Counted from the first letter of the stretch, positions 1 to 8,630 are shown. The stretch: DNA of 64,000 bases from Fen-1273 sp963748405 (GCA_963748405.1 CAVVIT010000005.1:558001-622000); one strand, 5' to 3'. The notes: a model not told the origin generated them from the letters alone. Numbers and translations: made by a program.

Positions 1-84
1 GCGGGCGACCGCTTCGTCGATCGTGTAGAGTTTCTTGGGCTCGGCGTTCGCCGCCGCTGCTTTGAACCGTTTGCTCTTTTTCAT
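1..84 (-). CDS. rplA: 50S ribosomal protein L1, N-terminal fragment
   Basis: The first 28 codons of L1 are present and the gene runs off the left edge. The start is the ATG whose complement lies at 82-84. The product begins MKKSKRFKAA and reaches LYTIDEAV, the usual L1 amino-terminal motif. L1 forms the L1 stalk of the large subunit and in many bacteria represses translation of its own rplK-rplA operon. It follows rplK by 111 bases on the same strand, in the conserved nusG-rplK-rplA order. Identity rests on the short N-terminus plus gene order. Confidence 0.9.
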   Translation of the reverse strand, partial: MKKSKRFKAAAANAEPKKLYTIDEAVAR

Positions 85-160
85 GAGATAGCCTCTCTAT
101 AATAGTGGTGCAGACGAAGGCCCCGGGGGCGCCTCTCCCACGTGTACCTGCCTGGTGTGT

Positions 161-195
161 CCCGCCTTCGGCGGGACGCCGACAACGCGCTTCGG
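161..195. repeat. Palindrome in the rplK-rplA spacer, resembling a later intergenic element
   Basis: The spacer between rplK and rplA carries the inverted repeat CCCGCC-ttc-GGCGGG at about 161-175, followed by CGCGCTTCGG at 186-195. A very similar block (CCCGCC-tgc-GGCGGGACGC, then CGCGCTTCGG) occurs at 55493-55527. Both sit just downstream of the stop codon of a minus-strand gene. It may be a dispersed palindromic repeat or act as an RNA hairpin between two ribosomal genes; the two options cannot be separated here. Confidence 0.45.
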
Positions 196-618
196 TTAAT
201 CTTCGACGGTGATACCCATGCTCCGCGCGGTCCCCGCGACCATCGACATGGCGGCGTCGAGGGAGTTGGCGTTCAGGTCGGGCATCTTCATCTCGGCGAT
301 CTCGCGCACCTGTTTCTTCGAGACCTTCGCCACCTTGGTCCTGTTCGGTTCCGCCGATCCCTTTTCCACCTTCGCCGCCCGCGCGAGGAGGATGGCCGCG
401 GGAGGGGTCTTCGTCACGAACGTGAACGACTTGTCCGAGAAGACCGTGATGACGACCGGGATGATGAGGCCGGCCTGCGCCTGCGTGCGGGCGTTGAACT
501 GCTTGCAGAACTCCATGATGTTCACCCCCTTCTGCCCGAGCGCCGGGCCGACGGGAGGAGCGGGATTCGCCTGCCCCGCGGGGATCTGCAGCTTGATGAA
601 TCCGACGACTTTTTTCAT
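196..618 (-). CDS. rplK: 50S ribosomal protein L11
   Basis: This is a 140-residue protein of normal L11 length. The N-terminal domain has the proline-rich PAGQANPAPPVGPALGQKGV signature, which contacts the thiostrepton and GTPase-centre region of 23S rRNA, followed by NIMEFCKQFNA. The C-terminal RNA-binding domain ends in the usual ARSMGI segment. L11 forms the GTPase-associated centre with the L10/L12 stalk. It lies between nusG (31 bases upstream) and rplA in the canonical order and is almost certainly co-transcribed with them. Confidence 0.98.
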   Translation of the reverse strand: MKKVVGFIKLQIPAGQANPAPPVGPALGQKGVNIMEFCKQFNARTQAQAGLIIPVVITVFSDKSFTFVTKTPPAAILLARAAKVEKGSAEPNRTKVAKVSKKQVREIAEMKMPDLNANSLDAAMSMVAGTARSMGITVED

Positions 619-648
619 GAGTATGCTCTTTGTGCGTTGCTTGTCTGT

Positions 649-1185
649 TTACTTTTCAAGCTCTACCTGGCTGAAATCCAGCTCGACAGGGGTTTTGCGG
701 CCGAAGATCGACACCATGACCTTCAGCTTCATTTTCTCCTCGTTGATCTCCTGGACGAACCCGCTGAAGTTGTTGAACGGACCGTCCGTCACCTTCACGG
801 CGTCCCCGGCCTTGAAGGGGACCTCGATCACCTCGACATCCTTCCTCTCCTCGATCTTGCCGATCAGCCGGCGGATCTCGGACGCCTGCAGGGGCGCGGG
901 GGCGTTCTTCGGGCCGACGAACGAAATCACCGAAGGGGTATTGAGGATCATATGCGTCGTCGTTTTGTCAAGAATCGCCTCGACGAGGATGTAGCCGGGA
1001 AAAAACGTCCGCGTCTTGCTCTTCTTCTTCCCGTCCTTGACCTCGAAGACCTTCTCCGACGGGACGATCACCGACGTGACCTTCTCGCCGAGGCCGGCCT
1101 GGGCGACTTCGTTTTCGATGTACGCCTTGACCTTGTTCTCATGGCCCGAGTACGTACGGACCACATACCACTTCTTCTCCGACAT
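649..1185 (-). CDS. nusG: Transcription termination/antitermination factor NusG
   Basis: The 178-residue protein has an N-terminal NGN domain starting KWYVVRTYSGHE and containing FFPGYILVE, and a C-terminal KOW domain from about residue 125 (AGDAVKVTDGPFNNFSG). NusG binds the RNA polymerase clamp, raises processivity and links polymerase to Rho or the ribosome. The length is typical, with no inserted domain of the kind seen in some Bacteroidota. It follows secE by 11 bases, the near-universal secE-nusG pair. Confidence 0.98.
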   Translation of the reverse strand: MSEKKWYVVRTYSGHENKVKAYIENEVAQAGLGEKVTSVIVPSEKVFEVKDGKKKSKTRTFFPGYILVEAILDKTTTHMILNTPSVISFVGPKNAPAPLQASEIRRLIGKIEERKDVEVIEVPFKAGDAVKVTDGPFNNFSGFVQEINEEKMKLKVMVSIFGRKTPVELDFSQVELEK

Positions 1186-1196
1186 TGTCTCCCCTC

Positions 1197-1379
1197 TTAT
1201 AGGAACAGACGGAGCAGGCCGCTGACCGCCGCGTCCACGACGTAGACAAACGCCGCGACGATCAGGCAGACCACGAGCACGATCACGGTGGAATCACGCA
1301 GGTCGTCTTTTTTCGGCCAGGTGACTTTGTTCATCTCCTTCACAACATCAGTGAAGAATCCAAGTATTTTCTCTTTCAT
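1197..1379 (-). CDS. secE: Preprotein translocase subunit SecE
   Basis: This 60-residue single-span SecE has the conserved amphipathic motif EMNKVTWPKKDDL followed by one hydrophobic segment at about residues 30-50. SecE clamps SecY in the SecYEG channel. The short one-helix form is normal outside the enterobacteria. It sits directly between tRNA-Trp and nusG on the same strand. Confidence 0.96.
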   Translation of the reverse strand: MKEKILGFFTDVVKEMNKVTWPKKDDLRDSTVIVLVVCLIVAAFVYVVDAAVSGLLRLFL

Positions 1380-1418
1380 GCGGGGTCGATGTCCGTTCTA
1401 TGTCTGCGTGATGGATCC

Positions 1419-1495
1419 TGGCACGTGAGGAGGGACTTGAACCCCCAACCTGCGGTTTTGGAGACCGCTGCTCTAGCCAATTGAGCTACTCACGT
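1419..1495 (-). tRNA. trnW: tRNA-Trp (CCA anticodon)
   Basis: On the minus strand the acceptor stem ACGTGAG pairs with CTCACGT, and the anticodon stem-loop presents CCA within GGTCTCCAAAACC. The D loop (AGCTCAATTGGC) and T loop (GGTTCAAGTCC) are canonical. Unlike the other tRNAs in this cluster, the 3' CCA tail is encoded at 1419-1421. It lies between rpmG and secE, as in many bacteria. Confidence 0.96.
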
Positions 1496-1631
1496 ATCAC
1501 TCCACGGCCTTCCGGGAACGTGCGGACCCGCACGCAGGGGCTGCAGGGAAATGTCCGGGGGCCGGGACGTGAAACCGCGTGCGGCAGCGTGAGCGCCCCC
1601 GGGGCCCCGAGGCCCCGCCGGCGCGTTCCTG

Positions 1632-1781
1632 CTACCGCGTCTCCTTGTGGGTCGTGTGCTTGCCGCAGTGTCTGCAGAACTTCTTGTACTCCACCCGGCC
1701 GGTCTGCTTCTTCTTGTTCTTCGTGGTCGAGTAGTTCCGTCTCTTGCAGTCGGTGCACTCAAGCGTAATGATGTCTCGCAC
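1632..1781 (-). CDS. rpmG: 50S ribosomal protein L33
   Basis: This 49-residue gene encodes L33. It begins with a GTG at 1779-1781 and reads VRDIITLECTDCKRRNY, ending HCGKHTTHKETR. Four cysteines in two CxxC pairs (C9/C12 and C36/C39) mark the zinc-binding C+ form of L33. L33 is a small large-subunit protein near the E site. Its place between a tRNA-Thr gene and tRNA-Trp/secE is the standard one. The GTG choice follows the family N-terminus. Confidence 0.93.
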   Translation of the reverse strand: MRDIITLECTDCKRRNYSTTKNKKKQTGRVEYKKFCRHCGKHTTHKETR

Positions 1782-1825
1782 GGCGTCGCCTTACGTTTCT
1801 GTGATGTCGTTACTCTTCTCCGCTG

Positions 1826-1898
<73 letters not shown>

Positions 1899-1969
1899 CT
1901 GGAAGCGATCGAGAACTGAATCTGGAACACACACCAATCGAACAACCGGAATCTACCGCCAGATACGAG

Positions 1970-2042
1970 AGCGGGAGACGGGACTCGAACCCGCGACCAA
2001 CAGCTTGGAAGGCTGTGACTCTACCAACTGAGTTACTCCCGC
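1970..2042 (-). tRNA. trnG: tRNA-Gly (TCC anticodon)
   Basis: The minus-strand cloverleaf has acceptor stem GCGGGAG/CTCCCGC and an anticodon arm ACAGC-CTTCCAA-GCTGT giving TCC. The T arm reads GGTTCGAGTCC. No CCA tail is encoded. It is the third tRNA of the Thr-Tyr-Gly-Thr cluster. Confidence 0.96.
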
Positions 2043-2107
2043 AACGGTCCTTGCATTTCACGACGCGTTCCCGCCGGATGTCGCCCGGCGGTCTTTCACA
2101 TCGGAGG

Positions 2108-2191
2108 TGGGCAGGGGAGGATTCGAACCTCCGAAGGTGCGAGACCGACAGATTTACAGTCTGTTGCGTTTGACCGCTTCGCTACCTGCCC
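2108..2191 (-). tRNA. trnY: tRNA-Tyr (GTA anticodon)
   Basis: This is a class II tRNA with a long variable arm on the minus strand. The acceptor stem is GGGCAGG/CCTGCCC and the anticodon arm ACAGA-CTGTAAA-TCTGT gives GTA. The variable arm (GGTCTCGCACC region) and T arm GGTTCGAATCC follow. No CCA tail is encoded. It is second in the cluster. Confidence 0.96.
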
Positions 2192-2249
2192 GACGGGACT
2201 CTCACGAGACCCAACATCTTCGCCGGGCCCGGACAATCATATGTACAAG

Positions 2250-2322
2250 AGCTGGCGATGGGACTCGAACCCGCAACCTGCTGATTACAAATCAGCTGCT
2301 CTACCAATTGAGCTACGCCAGC
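2250..2322 (-). tRNA. trnT: tRNA-Thr (TGT anticodon)
   Basis: The minus-strand cloverleaf has acceptor stem GCTGGCG/CGCCAGC, a D arm with AGCTCAATTGGT, and an anticodon arm GCTGA-TTTGTAA-TCAGC giving TGT. The T arm is GGTTCGAGTCC. It is the first gene of the tRNA/ribosomal-protein operon, about 95 bases downstream of the promoter at 2418-2445. Confidence 0.96.
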
Positions 2323-2417
2323 AGGCAAAACCATACGCCCCCCGCCACCTCTCTCGATGAAGGTGCCGGGTAATCTCTGAGCCTGCAACGGGTTAGGATT
2401 TGAGAGCTGAGCATATA

Positions 2418-2445
2418 AATATAACAAACTGGAGTTCAGAGTCAA
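2418..2445 (-). promoter_or_regulatory. Sigma-70-type promoter of the tRNA-rpmG-secE-nusG-rplKA operon
   Basis: Reading the minus strand, TTGACT (2445-2440) is separated by 16 bases from TATATT (2423-2418). This close match to the E. coli consensus lies directly upstream of the first tRNA-Thr, in a short AT-rich pocket of an otherwise GC-rich sequence. Confidence 0.75.
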
Positions 2446-2493
2446 CATAAAACTGCACCGGGAAGGCAAAACGAGCATTTTTCGGTAGGAGGC

Positions 2494-4344
2494 TCAGCGG
2501 CCAAGAACTGACGCCAGGCGCCGCACCCTGGGAGAGACGGGATCGAACAAAACCGCATTTTCGACGCATTTTCGGGCTTCCTGCGTGTCGTGGAAGGCCG
2601 CATAGAAGTACTCCCCCCGCGAAATGTACGCGTCCGCGTAGAGACGGCGCACCATGTCTTCCAGGCGCCCCCTGCGGGGAAAGGGGCGGTATGTAAACGC
2701 GGGGAGCGGGGGCGGGCTCCCCCCCTGACCGGACACGAGACGGAATGCCAGCCCCTCGGGGACCCGGGTGAACCCCCGCGTGAATTCGGGCTCCAGCTCG
2801 GCGGTGACGTAGACCGGATGGGAGGGGATGCTGCGCCGGATGAACGATGCGATCATTCCGACGTAGCTCGACTGGATCGCCGCGGGGTCGTACGGCAGGC
2901 CGTGCTCGAAGAGGTCCACCTGGGCGAGAAACGCGTTCACCTCGGTCCGGGACGCCTCGACGATCCACGGATGCCGGTGTGCGAGCTCCCGCAGGTACCA
3001 CGAGCGGCGGAGAAGCTCCTTGTCGATCACCGTGACATCGGGGCGGATGTGCCGGACGATCTGGTCGTAATACGAGGCGGAGACCCAGTAGTCCCACTGG
3101 TAGGAGATGACGACGGCCTCCGGCGCGAGCGATGCGAACATGTTCGCGGTGTAGTCCTCGACGAGGTGATCGCCGCTCTCGTCGGCCTCACCGAAGTGGA
3201 GCGCGAGCTGGACTGCGGCGATGACGAGTACCGCGGGAACAACGAGCCTGCCTCCCCGGGGGAAGCGCGAGGAGAAGCGGTCTGCGAGAAACGAGAGGCC
3301 GACGGCGGCGGTCATCCCCGCACAGACGTAGGCAAGGAGGAAGTAGGAATCGATGTCGTGGATGTCGTAGTTGGCGGCGTAGAGAATGCACACGAAGAAC
3401 AGGAGCGCCACGCCCACGGCAAGCCGGCGGTTCCCCCGCCAGAGCGCAAACGCGCCCGCAGCGCAGAGCAGAAGCCCCGCATACGTGAACTCCCCCGGCA
3501 GTCCACCCAGGAAATAGGAGAGCTGCCGCTGCACGACATCCATCGACGAGAACATCCAGACCTGGTACTGCTTCCCCGTGACGTGCCACAGGAACCGTTC
3601 CGGCGTCACGGCATATCCCCAGTTGAGGACCGGCGGCCGGGAGGCCCGGATCGGGACATACAGGTAAAGGGAGAGACCCGCGAGAAACGGCACGGACATC
3701 CTCGCGAGCCGGGTCCACGAAGCGCGCGACGAGCCCTGACGCGCGAAGTACAGGTAGATCAATCCCGGGGCAAGGAGGACCGTCGTCATGTGATTCGTGA
3801 ACGCCAGCCCCACCGCGTAGGCGAAGAGGTACCAGTGTCTCCCGCCGGCCGCCTCGCCCGGCAACGGGAGTCCCGCGCGGAGGAACGCAAGAAGGATGAG
3901 GGAAAGAAGGAGAAGGTGCAACGGGTACACCTCCACTTCCAGCGCCTGCGCCCAGTACGTGGTGGAGAAGGCCAGAAAGAGGGACCCCCCCAGGGCGGAC
4001 ACCGTCGCATACGGGTGCTCCGGCCTGTTCCTGCCGCAGAGGAGTATGACGCGCCTGAAGACAAGGACGAGCGTCCCCGCGGCTGCCGAGCAGAGGATCG
4101 CCGCCATGACGTTCAGCCTGGCAATCTCCGCATGGGCCAGGGGGAGGCGCGAAAACACCCACCCCAGGAGTGTGAACAGCGGGTACCCGGTCGGGTGGGC
4201 GATGCCGAGTGTGCAGGCCACGGTGGCGAGCTCTCCCCCGTCGATGAACCCGACGCCGGGGAGAACGGTCAGAAGATACGCCGTCAGAGCGGCAGTTCCG
4301 GCGAGGAACGCCGCCGCGAGGGGTCGATTCAGAATCCCGTTCAC
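2494..4344 (-). CDS. DUF2723 multi-span membrane protein (GT-C glycosyltransferase-like)
   Basis: The 616-residue integral membrane protein starts with a GTG that overlaps the glnE stop (GTGA), so translational coupling is likely. Near residues 33-56 it has DGGELATVACTLGIAHPTGY, matching the DUF2723 signature of an acidic loop after the first membrane helix. Many hydrophobic segments follow, then a soluble C-terminal part of about 200 residues. DUF2723 proteins are related to TMEM260, an O-mannosyltransferase, and are common in FCB bacteria, so transfer of a sugar from a lipid carrier to an exported substrate is plausible. Substrate and donor are not visible. Confidence 0.8.
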   Translation of the reverse strand: MNGILNRPLAAAFLAGTAALTAYLLTVLPGVGFIDGGELATVACTLGIAHPTGYPLFTLLGWVFSRLPLAHAEIARLNVMAAILCSAAAGTLVLVFRRVILLCGRNRPEHPYATVSALGGSLFLAFSTTYWAQALEVEVYPLHLLLLSLILLAFLRAGLPLPGEAAGGRHWYLFAYAVGLAFTNHMTTVLLAPGLIYLYFARQGSSRASWTRLARMSVPFLAGLSLYLYVPIRASRPPVLNWGYAVTPERFLWHVTGKQYQVWMFSSMDVVQRQLSYFLGGLPGEFTYAGLLLCAAGAFALWRGNRRLAVGVALLFFVCILYAANYDIHDIDSYFLLAYVCAGMTAAVGLSFLADRFSSRFPRGGRLVVPAVLVIAAVQLALHFGEADESGDHLVEDYTANMFASLAPEAVVISYQWDYWVSASYYDQIVRHIRPDVTVIDKELLRRSWYLRELAHRHPWIVEASRTEVNAFLAQVDLFEHGLPYDPAAIQSSYVGMIASFIRRSIPSHPVYVTAELEPEFTRGFTRVPEGLAFRLVSGQGGSPPPLPAFTYRPFPRRGRLEDMVRRLYADAYISRGEYFYAAFHDTQEARKCVENAVLFDPVSPRVRRLASVLGR

Positions 4345-7307
4345 CGCTTTTCCCTCCCCGCGCCGGAGCCGGGCCCCGAAACGTCTTTTTCCATGAACGC
4401 CGCGACGTCAAGAAACTCCTTTCTGACCCGGGCCATCGTTGAAGCAATGCGAGCTCCGAGAGCCGTCCCGGAGGATCCGTCATAGAGCCGGGCCAGCCGC
4501 TGGAGCTTCTCTCCCGCGGGGAGAATCCACCCCCTGTCCTCGAGCCCGATGCGCATGATCAGCTCGAGCCGCCTGTACATCGCGTATGCGGAGGAGAGGA
4601 ACGCCCTGTCGCACGGCATCTCTCCGGGGAGCCGGTCCTCCCTGAGCGCCGTGCAGACCTTCGCCCCCCGTATCCCGGGGAGGATGCCGCCGTATTTCAT
4701 CTGCATCATCTGGACGATGAACTCGACGTCCGCCATCCCCCCGGGACCGAGTTTGAGATCGACCGCGCGGGCCCTGCGCGTCCGGGTGCGCGACTCCATC
4801 GCGCGCCGCATGGCGACGATGGTTCCCCCCCAGCCCGGCCCGAGAGGCGACCCGTAGACCCATGAGGAGACGAACGCCGAAACATATCCTCCCACGGTCG
4901 CATCCCCCGCCACGAACCGGAGACGGGTGAGGGACTGGCGCTCCCAGAGCGACGCCCGGGCGGCGATGTACTTCGCATACGATCCCGCCTCGACGACAAG
5001 CGGGGCACTCTTCCCTTCGGGACGGAGGCGCACGTCGGCCTCGTAAATCCTCTCTCCCGTCGCCGAGACGGTCATCCCGGCGAGTATCCGGGCCGCCATC
5101 TGCTCCGCGGCAGGGCGCGCATAATCGCCGGCATCCGCCGCGACGAACAGGAGGTCGACGTCCGCATCAAATCCCAGCTCCTCCGTGCCGAATTTCCCGA
5201 GTGCGAAGACCGACAGGGAGGGAGTTTTCTTTTTTCCCCGCGGGAGGGCGGACTCGTACGCTGCGGCGACGACCGCGGACACACCGGCGGAGATCTCCGA
5301 TGTCAGCGCATCGAACCCCGTGAACCCGAGGAGGTGGCGGAGCCCCGCCATCAGCTCGTGCCGCGACTTGAATGCGGCCACATCTCCGAGGTCCGGCGGC
5401 GTGACGGACCCCCCCGGTCCGAACCCCTCCCGTTCCGAGGAGATCAGATCCAGGAGAAGGGGCTGCCTCCCCAGCTCGCGCGCAAAGCGGGGGCTCGCGG
5501 CGCAGATCGTGAGCATCAACTTTCTGAACCCGGGATCGGCGCACTGCGCAAACAGCAGGTGCGGGAGGGGCTGCGAGGTTGCAAGGAGCACGATCGAGGC
5601 GAGCGTGAGGTCCGGGTCGGGCGTTGCGGCGATCCCCTCGAAGAGGACCGGGGCAACGACGGCCAGGGCCTCCCGCGCGCGCACGTCGGCCGCAGGCATC
5701 CCGGCGGGAGCCCCCCCGCGGGAAAGGAGCCTGATATTCTGCGCCGCGCCCCTCGGGTCGTGAAACCCCGCGGCGCCGGCAGCACGCGCGAGCGCTTTCT
5801 CATCGCCGCCGGCGGCGATCACTTCAGGCAACGACGGGCCAGCGGCATTTTCCCCCTCTCCCGAAAGGACCTGGTCGAATATGTTCCGGACCGCGGAGAG
5901 GTTTGCGTCGAGTGCGCGGCGAAGGACCGCCGCGCCGGAGAGCCCCGTCCTGCGCGCGAGAATCCCGAGCGCGCGCTCGTCCCGGGGGAGCGTATGCGTC
6001 TGCGTGTTGAGCATCATCTGGAGCCGGTGTTCGACCGTCCTGTAGAAGACGTACGCATCCCGGAGCGTCTCGTATTCCCCGCGCGTCAGGAGATCGCGGG
6101 ATTGGAGCAGGGCGAGGGCCCTGAGCGTGTTGGGCTCACGCACTTCCCCTGCGGCTCCCCCGTTGATGAGCTGGAGCGTCTGGACGATGAACTCGATGTC
6201 CCGTATCCCCCCTGCCATGAGCTTGATGTTGGGCTCGTCGGCGACCGCGGATTCGATCCGGGCTTTTATCCTCGCGATCGACGCCGCGGGTTTCTCGGCA
6301 AGAGCCCGCGGGTACACGAACGGTTCCAGCCGCCGGAGGAACTCCTCACCAAAGGCGATGTCGCCCGCCACGGGGCGCGCTTTGATGAGCATCTGCCGTT
6401 CCCAGATCTCTCCGCGGGATTCATAGTGGGCGAGATATGCCTCCGCGGAGAGCGCAAGCGGTCCCGCCCCCGCGTTGGGGCGGAGCCGGGTGTCCACCCT
6501 GTAGAGGTGCCCCTCGGTTGAATGCTGGGAGAGATTCCTGACGAGCCGCTCCGCAACCCTGTTGAAGTACGCGTGCGCGACGGGCGATCCGTTTCCCGGA
6601 GGTTCGCCATACACGAAGACGATGTCGATGTCCGAGCTGTAATTCAGCTCGTTGCCGCCGAGCTTTCCGAGACCTATGACGGCGAACGGCCCCCGCGGCG
6701 CGTTTTCCCCCGATTCCGCCATCTGGGCCGCGGATATCCGGAGGGCGGCATCGACGACGGCGGAAGCGAGCACGGAGAGCTGTTCGGTGGCCGAAGGGAG
6801 ATCCGCCGCCCCCAGGATGTCCTGCGCGCCGATGCGGAGAAGCTCCCTGCGGTGAAGCCGCTTCAGCGCATCGAGCCTCTTCTCCGGGCTCCTGAACGTC
6901 TCCAGGACGCGTTCGATCTCCGGGCGCAGGTAGGCCGCGCTCAGGGGGGAAGCGAGCGCCCCGGAGGATGTGAGCCAGCGGAACAGCGCCGGCTCGCGCA
7001 CGAGCACGTCGGCAAAATACTGCGAGTGCCCGAACAGGCTGAACAGGAGATCACCGTATGCCGGATACTGCAGGAGGTCGTTGAACAGGGGAGCCCCTCC
7101 GAATCCGGCACCGACGAACCGGACGAAGCCCGTCAGGGCGAGATCCGGATCAGCGGAGGATTTCAGCCCCCGCAGGAGCGCCAGGGAGAAGTCGGGAAGC
7201 GTGAAGCGGCTGCCGGAGCGTATGAAGGCCTCGTGAAGCGCCTTCAGGCCGCGGTCCGCTCCCGAGGGATTGGAAAAGAGATCCGGGGGGAAATCACGCT
7301 CGGTCAT
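4341..7307 (-). CDS. glnE: Bifunctional glutamine synthetase adenylyltransferase / adenylyl-removing enzyme
   Basis: The 988-residue protein has the two-headed GlnE layout. Two nucleotidyltransferase cores are visible: GLGKLGGNELNYSSDIDI at about 213-229 and ALGKFGTEELGFDADVD at about 700-716, each with a DxD metal motif. Each is followed by its partner segment (GGIRDIEFIVQTLQL and GGMADVEFIVQMMQM). GlnE adds and removes AMP on glutamine synthetase according to nitrogen status, usually directed by PII. No glnA or glnB lies in the window. It starts divergently from the catabolic array across a 133-base spacer and overlaps the DUF2723 gene. Confidence 0.95.
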   Translation of the reverse strand: MTERDFPPDLFSNPSGADRGLKALHEAFIRSGSRFTLPDFSLALLRGLKSSADPDLALTGFVRFVGAGFGGAPLFNDLLQYPAYGDLLFSLFGHSQYFADVLVREPALFRWLTSSGALASPLSAAYLRPEIERVLETFRSPEKRLDALKRLHRRELLRIGAQDILGAADLPSATEQLSVLASAVVDAALRISAAQMAESGENAPRGPFAVIGLGKLGGNELNYSSDIDIVFVYGEPPGNGSPVAHAYFNRVAERLVRNLSQHSTEGHLYRVDTRLRPNAGAGPLALSAEAYLAHYESRGEIWERQMLIKARPVAGDIAFGEEFLRRLEPFVYPRALAEKPAASIARIKARIESAVADEPNIKLMAGGIRDIEFIVQTLQLINGGAAGEVREPNTLRALALLQSRDLLTRGEYETLRDAYVFYRTVEHRLQMMLNTQTHTLPRDERALGILARRTGLSGAAVLRRALDANLSAVRNIFDQVLSGEGENAAGPSLPEVIAAGGDEKALARAAGAAGFHDPRGAAQNIRLLSRGGAPAGMPAADVRAREALAVVAPVLFEGIAATPDPDLTLASIVLLATSQPLPHLLFAQCADPGFRKLMLTICAASPRFARELGRQPLLLDLISSEREGFGPGGSVTPPDLGDVAAFKSRHELMAGLRHLLGFTGFDALTSEISAGVSAVVAAAYESALPRGKKKTPSLSVFALGKFGTEELGFDADVDLLFVAADAGDYARPAAEQMAARILAGMTVSATGERIYEADVRLRPEGKSAPLVVEAGSYAKYIAARASLWERQSLTRLRFVAGDATVGGYVSAFVSSWVYGSPLGPGWGGTIVAMRRAMESRTRTRRARAVDLKLGPGGMADVEFIVQMMQMKYGGILPGIRGAKVCTALREDRLPGEMPCDRAFLSSAYAMYRRLELIMRIGLEDRGWILPAGEKLQRLARLYDGSSGTALGARIASTMARVRKEFLDVAAFMEKDVSGPGSGAGREKR

Positions 7308-7363
7308 GGGCCATAGTACAAAAAAAACGCCGGAATCTCCATCCGCTTCCCGCCGGAAACCGG

Positions 7364-7392
7364 TTGCTTTTCCCTCAGGCCGTCGCTATATT
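7364..7392 (+). promoter_or_regulatory. Promoter of the catabolic array
   Basis: TTGCTT (7364-7369), a 17-base spacer and TATATT (7387-7392) lie in the glnE/EthD divergent spacer. The predicted transcript starts about 40 bases before the ATG at 7441. No operator-like palindrome is obvious. Confidence 0.65.
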
Positions 7393-7440
7393 TTCGCGGA
7401 ATTGACGCGTCTCCCCATCCACCGTTCCCGGCATTCCGCC

Positions 7441-7740
7441 ATGACAAAACTGATCGCGCTCTACAGGAATCCCTCCGACGCAACAGCATTCGACAAACAT
7501 TACTTCGAGGTCCATATCCCGCTCGTCAGGAAATTCCCGGGACTGCGGAAAGTCGAAGTCACGCGCGTGACGGGAGCCCCGATCGGCGAGGCAAAATTCC
7601 ATCTGATGGCGGAGATGTATTTCGACTCCAGGGACGCGATGGACGCAGCCCTCGGGTCCGCCGAGGGGAAGGCGGTCACGCGCGACATCATGAGTTTCGC
7701 CGCCGACGTCATCACCGTATTTCACGGCGAAGCAGACTGA
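7441..7740 (+). CDS. EthD-domain protein
   Basis: This 99-residue protein has the ferredoxin-like EthD fold pattern: an N-terminal strand MTKLIALYR, then HYFEVHIPLVRKFPGLRKVEV at about 20-40, and a C-terminal hydrophobic strand AADVITVFHGE. EthD-like proteins (dimeric alpha-beta barrel superfamily) occur in many degradation clusters, and some relatives are isomerases or decarboxylases. It opens the catabolic array, 29 bases before an enoyl-CoA hydratase-family gene. There is no clear Shine-Dalgarno sequence. The exact role is unknown; the context suggests handling a CoA-pathway intermediate. Confidence 0.78.
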   Translation: MTKLIALYRNPSDATAFDKHYFEVHIPLVRKFPGLRKVEVTRVTGAPIGEAKFHLMAEMYFDSRDAMDAALGSAEGKAVTRDIMSFAADVITVFHGEAD

Positions 7741-7769
7741 ATGCACCAGGCGACGCACCGGAGGTGTCC

Positions 7770-8630
7770 ATGAGCAACTACGGGGGGAAGCCCGCGCCGG
7801 AATTCCGGTTCAGGAACATCCTCTACGCGAAGGGGGACTGGCGTGCAACGATCACGATCAACCGCCCCGCCGTGTACAACTGTCTGGATCTTGCGACGCT
7901 CCGCGAGTTCGGCGCAGCGCTCGAGGACGCCGCCTGGGACGACGGTGTCGCCGTCGTCGTGATCACCGGCTCGGGGAGCAGGGCATTCTGCACCGGCGCC
8001 GACATGAAGGAGTGGAACAGGGATTTTCTCCCCAGGCCGAACGATTTCTACAAATGGATGGGAGTCTTCGTCGAAACGTTCGACCGGCTGCGCAATCTCG
8101 GGAAGCCGACCATCGCGAGGCTGAACGGGATGGCCGTCGGGGGAGGAAACGAACTCCAGATGTCATGCGATCTCGCCGTCGCCGCCGACGACGTCGTCAT
8201 ACGTCACGCCGGGACGTCGCGCGGGAGCGTCCCCGCAGCCGGCGCCACGCAATGGCTCCCCCTCATCGTCGGGGACCGCCGCGCGAGGGAGATACTCCTC
8301 CTGAACGAGCCCATCTCAGCGCGCAAGGCCCTTGCCTGGGGACTCGTGAACCAGGTGGTGCCCCGCAGGAAGCTCGACAGGGCCGTCGACGCCCTCGCCG
8401 AAAAGCTCGTCGACAAACTCCCGGAGTGCACGCGGTACACGAAACAGCAGCTCAATTTCTGGCGCGACCTTTCCTGGGGGGTGACGATCGGGCACGCGCG
8501 GGACTGGCTCACGGTGCACACCGGGGCGGAGGAGATCACCGAGGGGGTCCGCGCATTCAACGAGAAAAGGGACATCGACTACAGGAAGCTGAGATCCAGG
8601 ATTTCTCACGATCGCAACGGGCGGTTATGA
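7770..8630 (+). CDS. Crotonase-family hydratase, divergent
   Basis: The 286-residue crotonase-fold protein starts at the ATG 5 bases after GGAGG; an upstream in-frame GTG at 7764 is less likely. Oxyanion-hole segments AFCTGADMKEW (72-82) and NGMAVGGGNEL (119-129) are present. After the core, HAGTSRGSVPAAGATQWLPL (146-165) departs from ordinary enoyl-CoA hydratases, which have a QPE motif there. This segment recalls MenB and the ring-opening BamA/Oah hydratases, from memory of those families. It probably acts on a ring or branched acyl-CoA. The next gene starts at its stop codon (ATGA overlap). Confidence 0.8.
   Translation: MSNYGGKPAPEFRFRNILYAKGDWRATITINRPAVYNCLDLATLREFGAALEDAAWDDGVAVVVITGSGSRAFCTGADMKEWNRDFLPRPNDFYKWMGVFVETFDRLRNLGKPTIARLNGMAVGGGNELQMSCDLAVAADDVVIRHAGTSRGSVPAAGATQWLPLIVGDRRAREILLLNEPISARKALAWGLVNQVVPRRKLDRAVDALAEKLVDKLPECTRYTKQQLNFWRDLSWGVTIGHARDWLTVHTGAEEITEGVRAFNEKRDIDYRKLRSRISHDRNGRL

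Noticed and set aside
142..1245. Long plus-strand open frames across the secE-nusG-rplK region
   Set aside because: They are antisense shadows of well-identified ribosomal-operon genes, a usual effect of high GC.
2494..2560. Possible CRISPR or phage attachment site near the tRNA cluster
   Set aside because: No repeats, integrase or direct repeats of tRNA ends are visible.
2590..4485. A 631-codon plus-strand frame opposite the DUF2723 gene
   Set aside because: Charged, repetitive composition without any family motif; the minus strand has the real membrane protein.
8012..8626. Upstream extension of the propeller lipoprotein frame
   Set aside because: It overlaps the crotonase gene in another frame; the lipoprotein signal begins at 8627.
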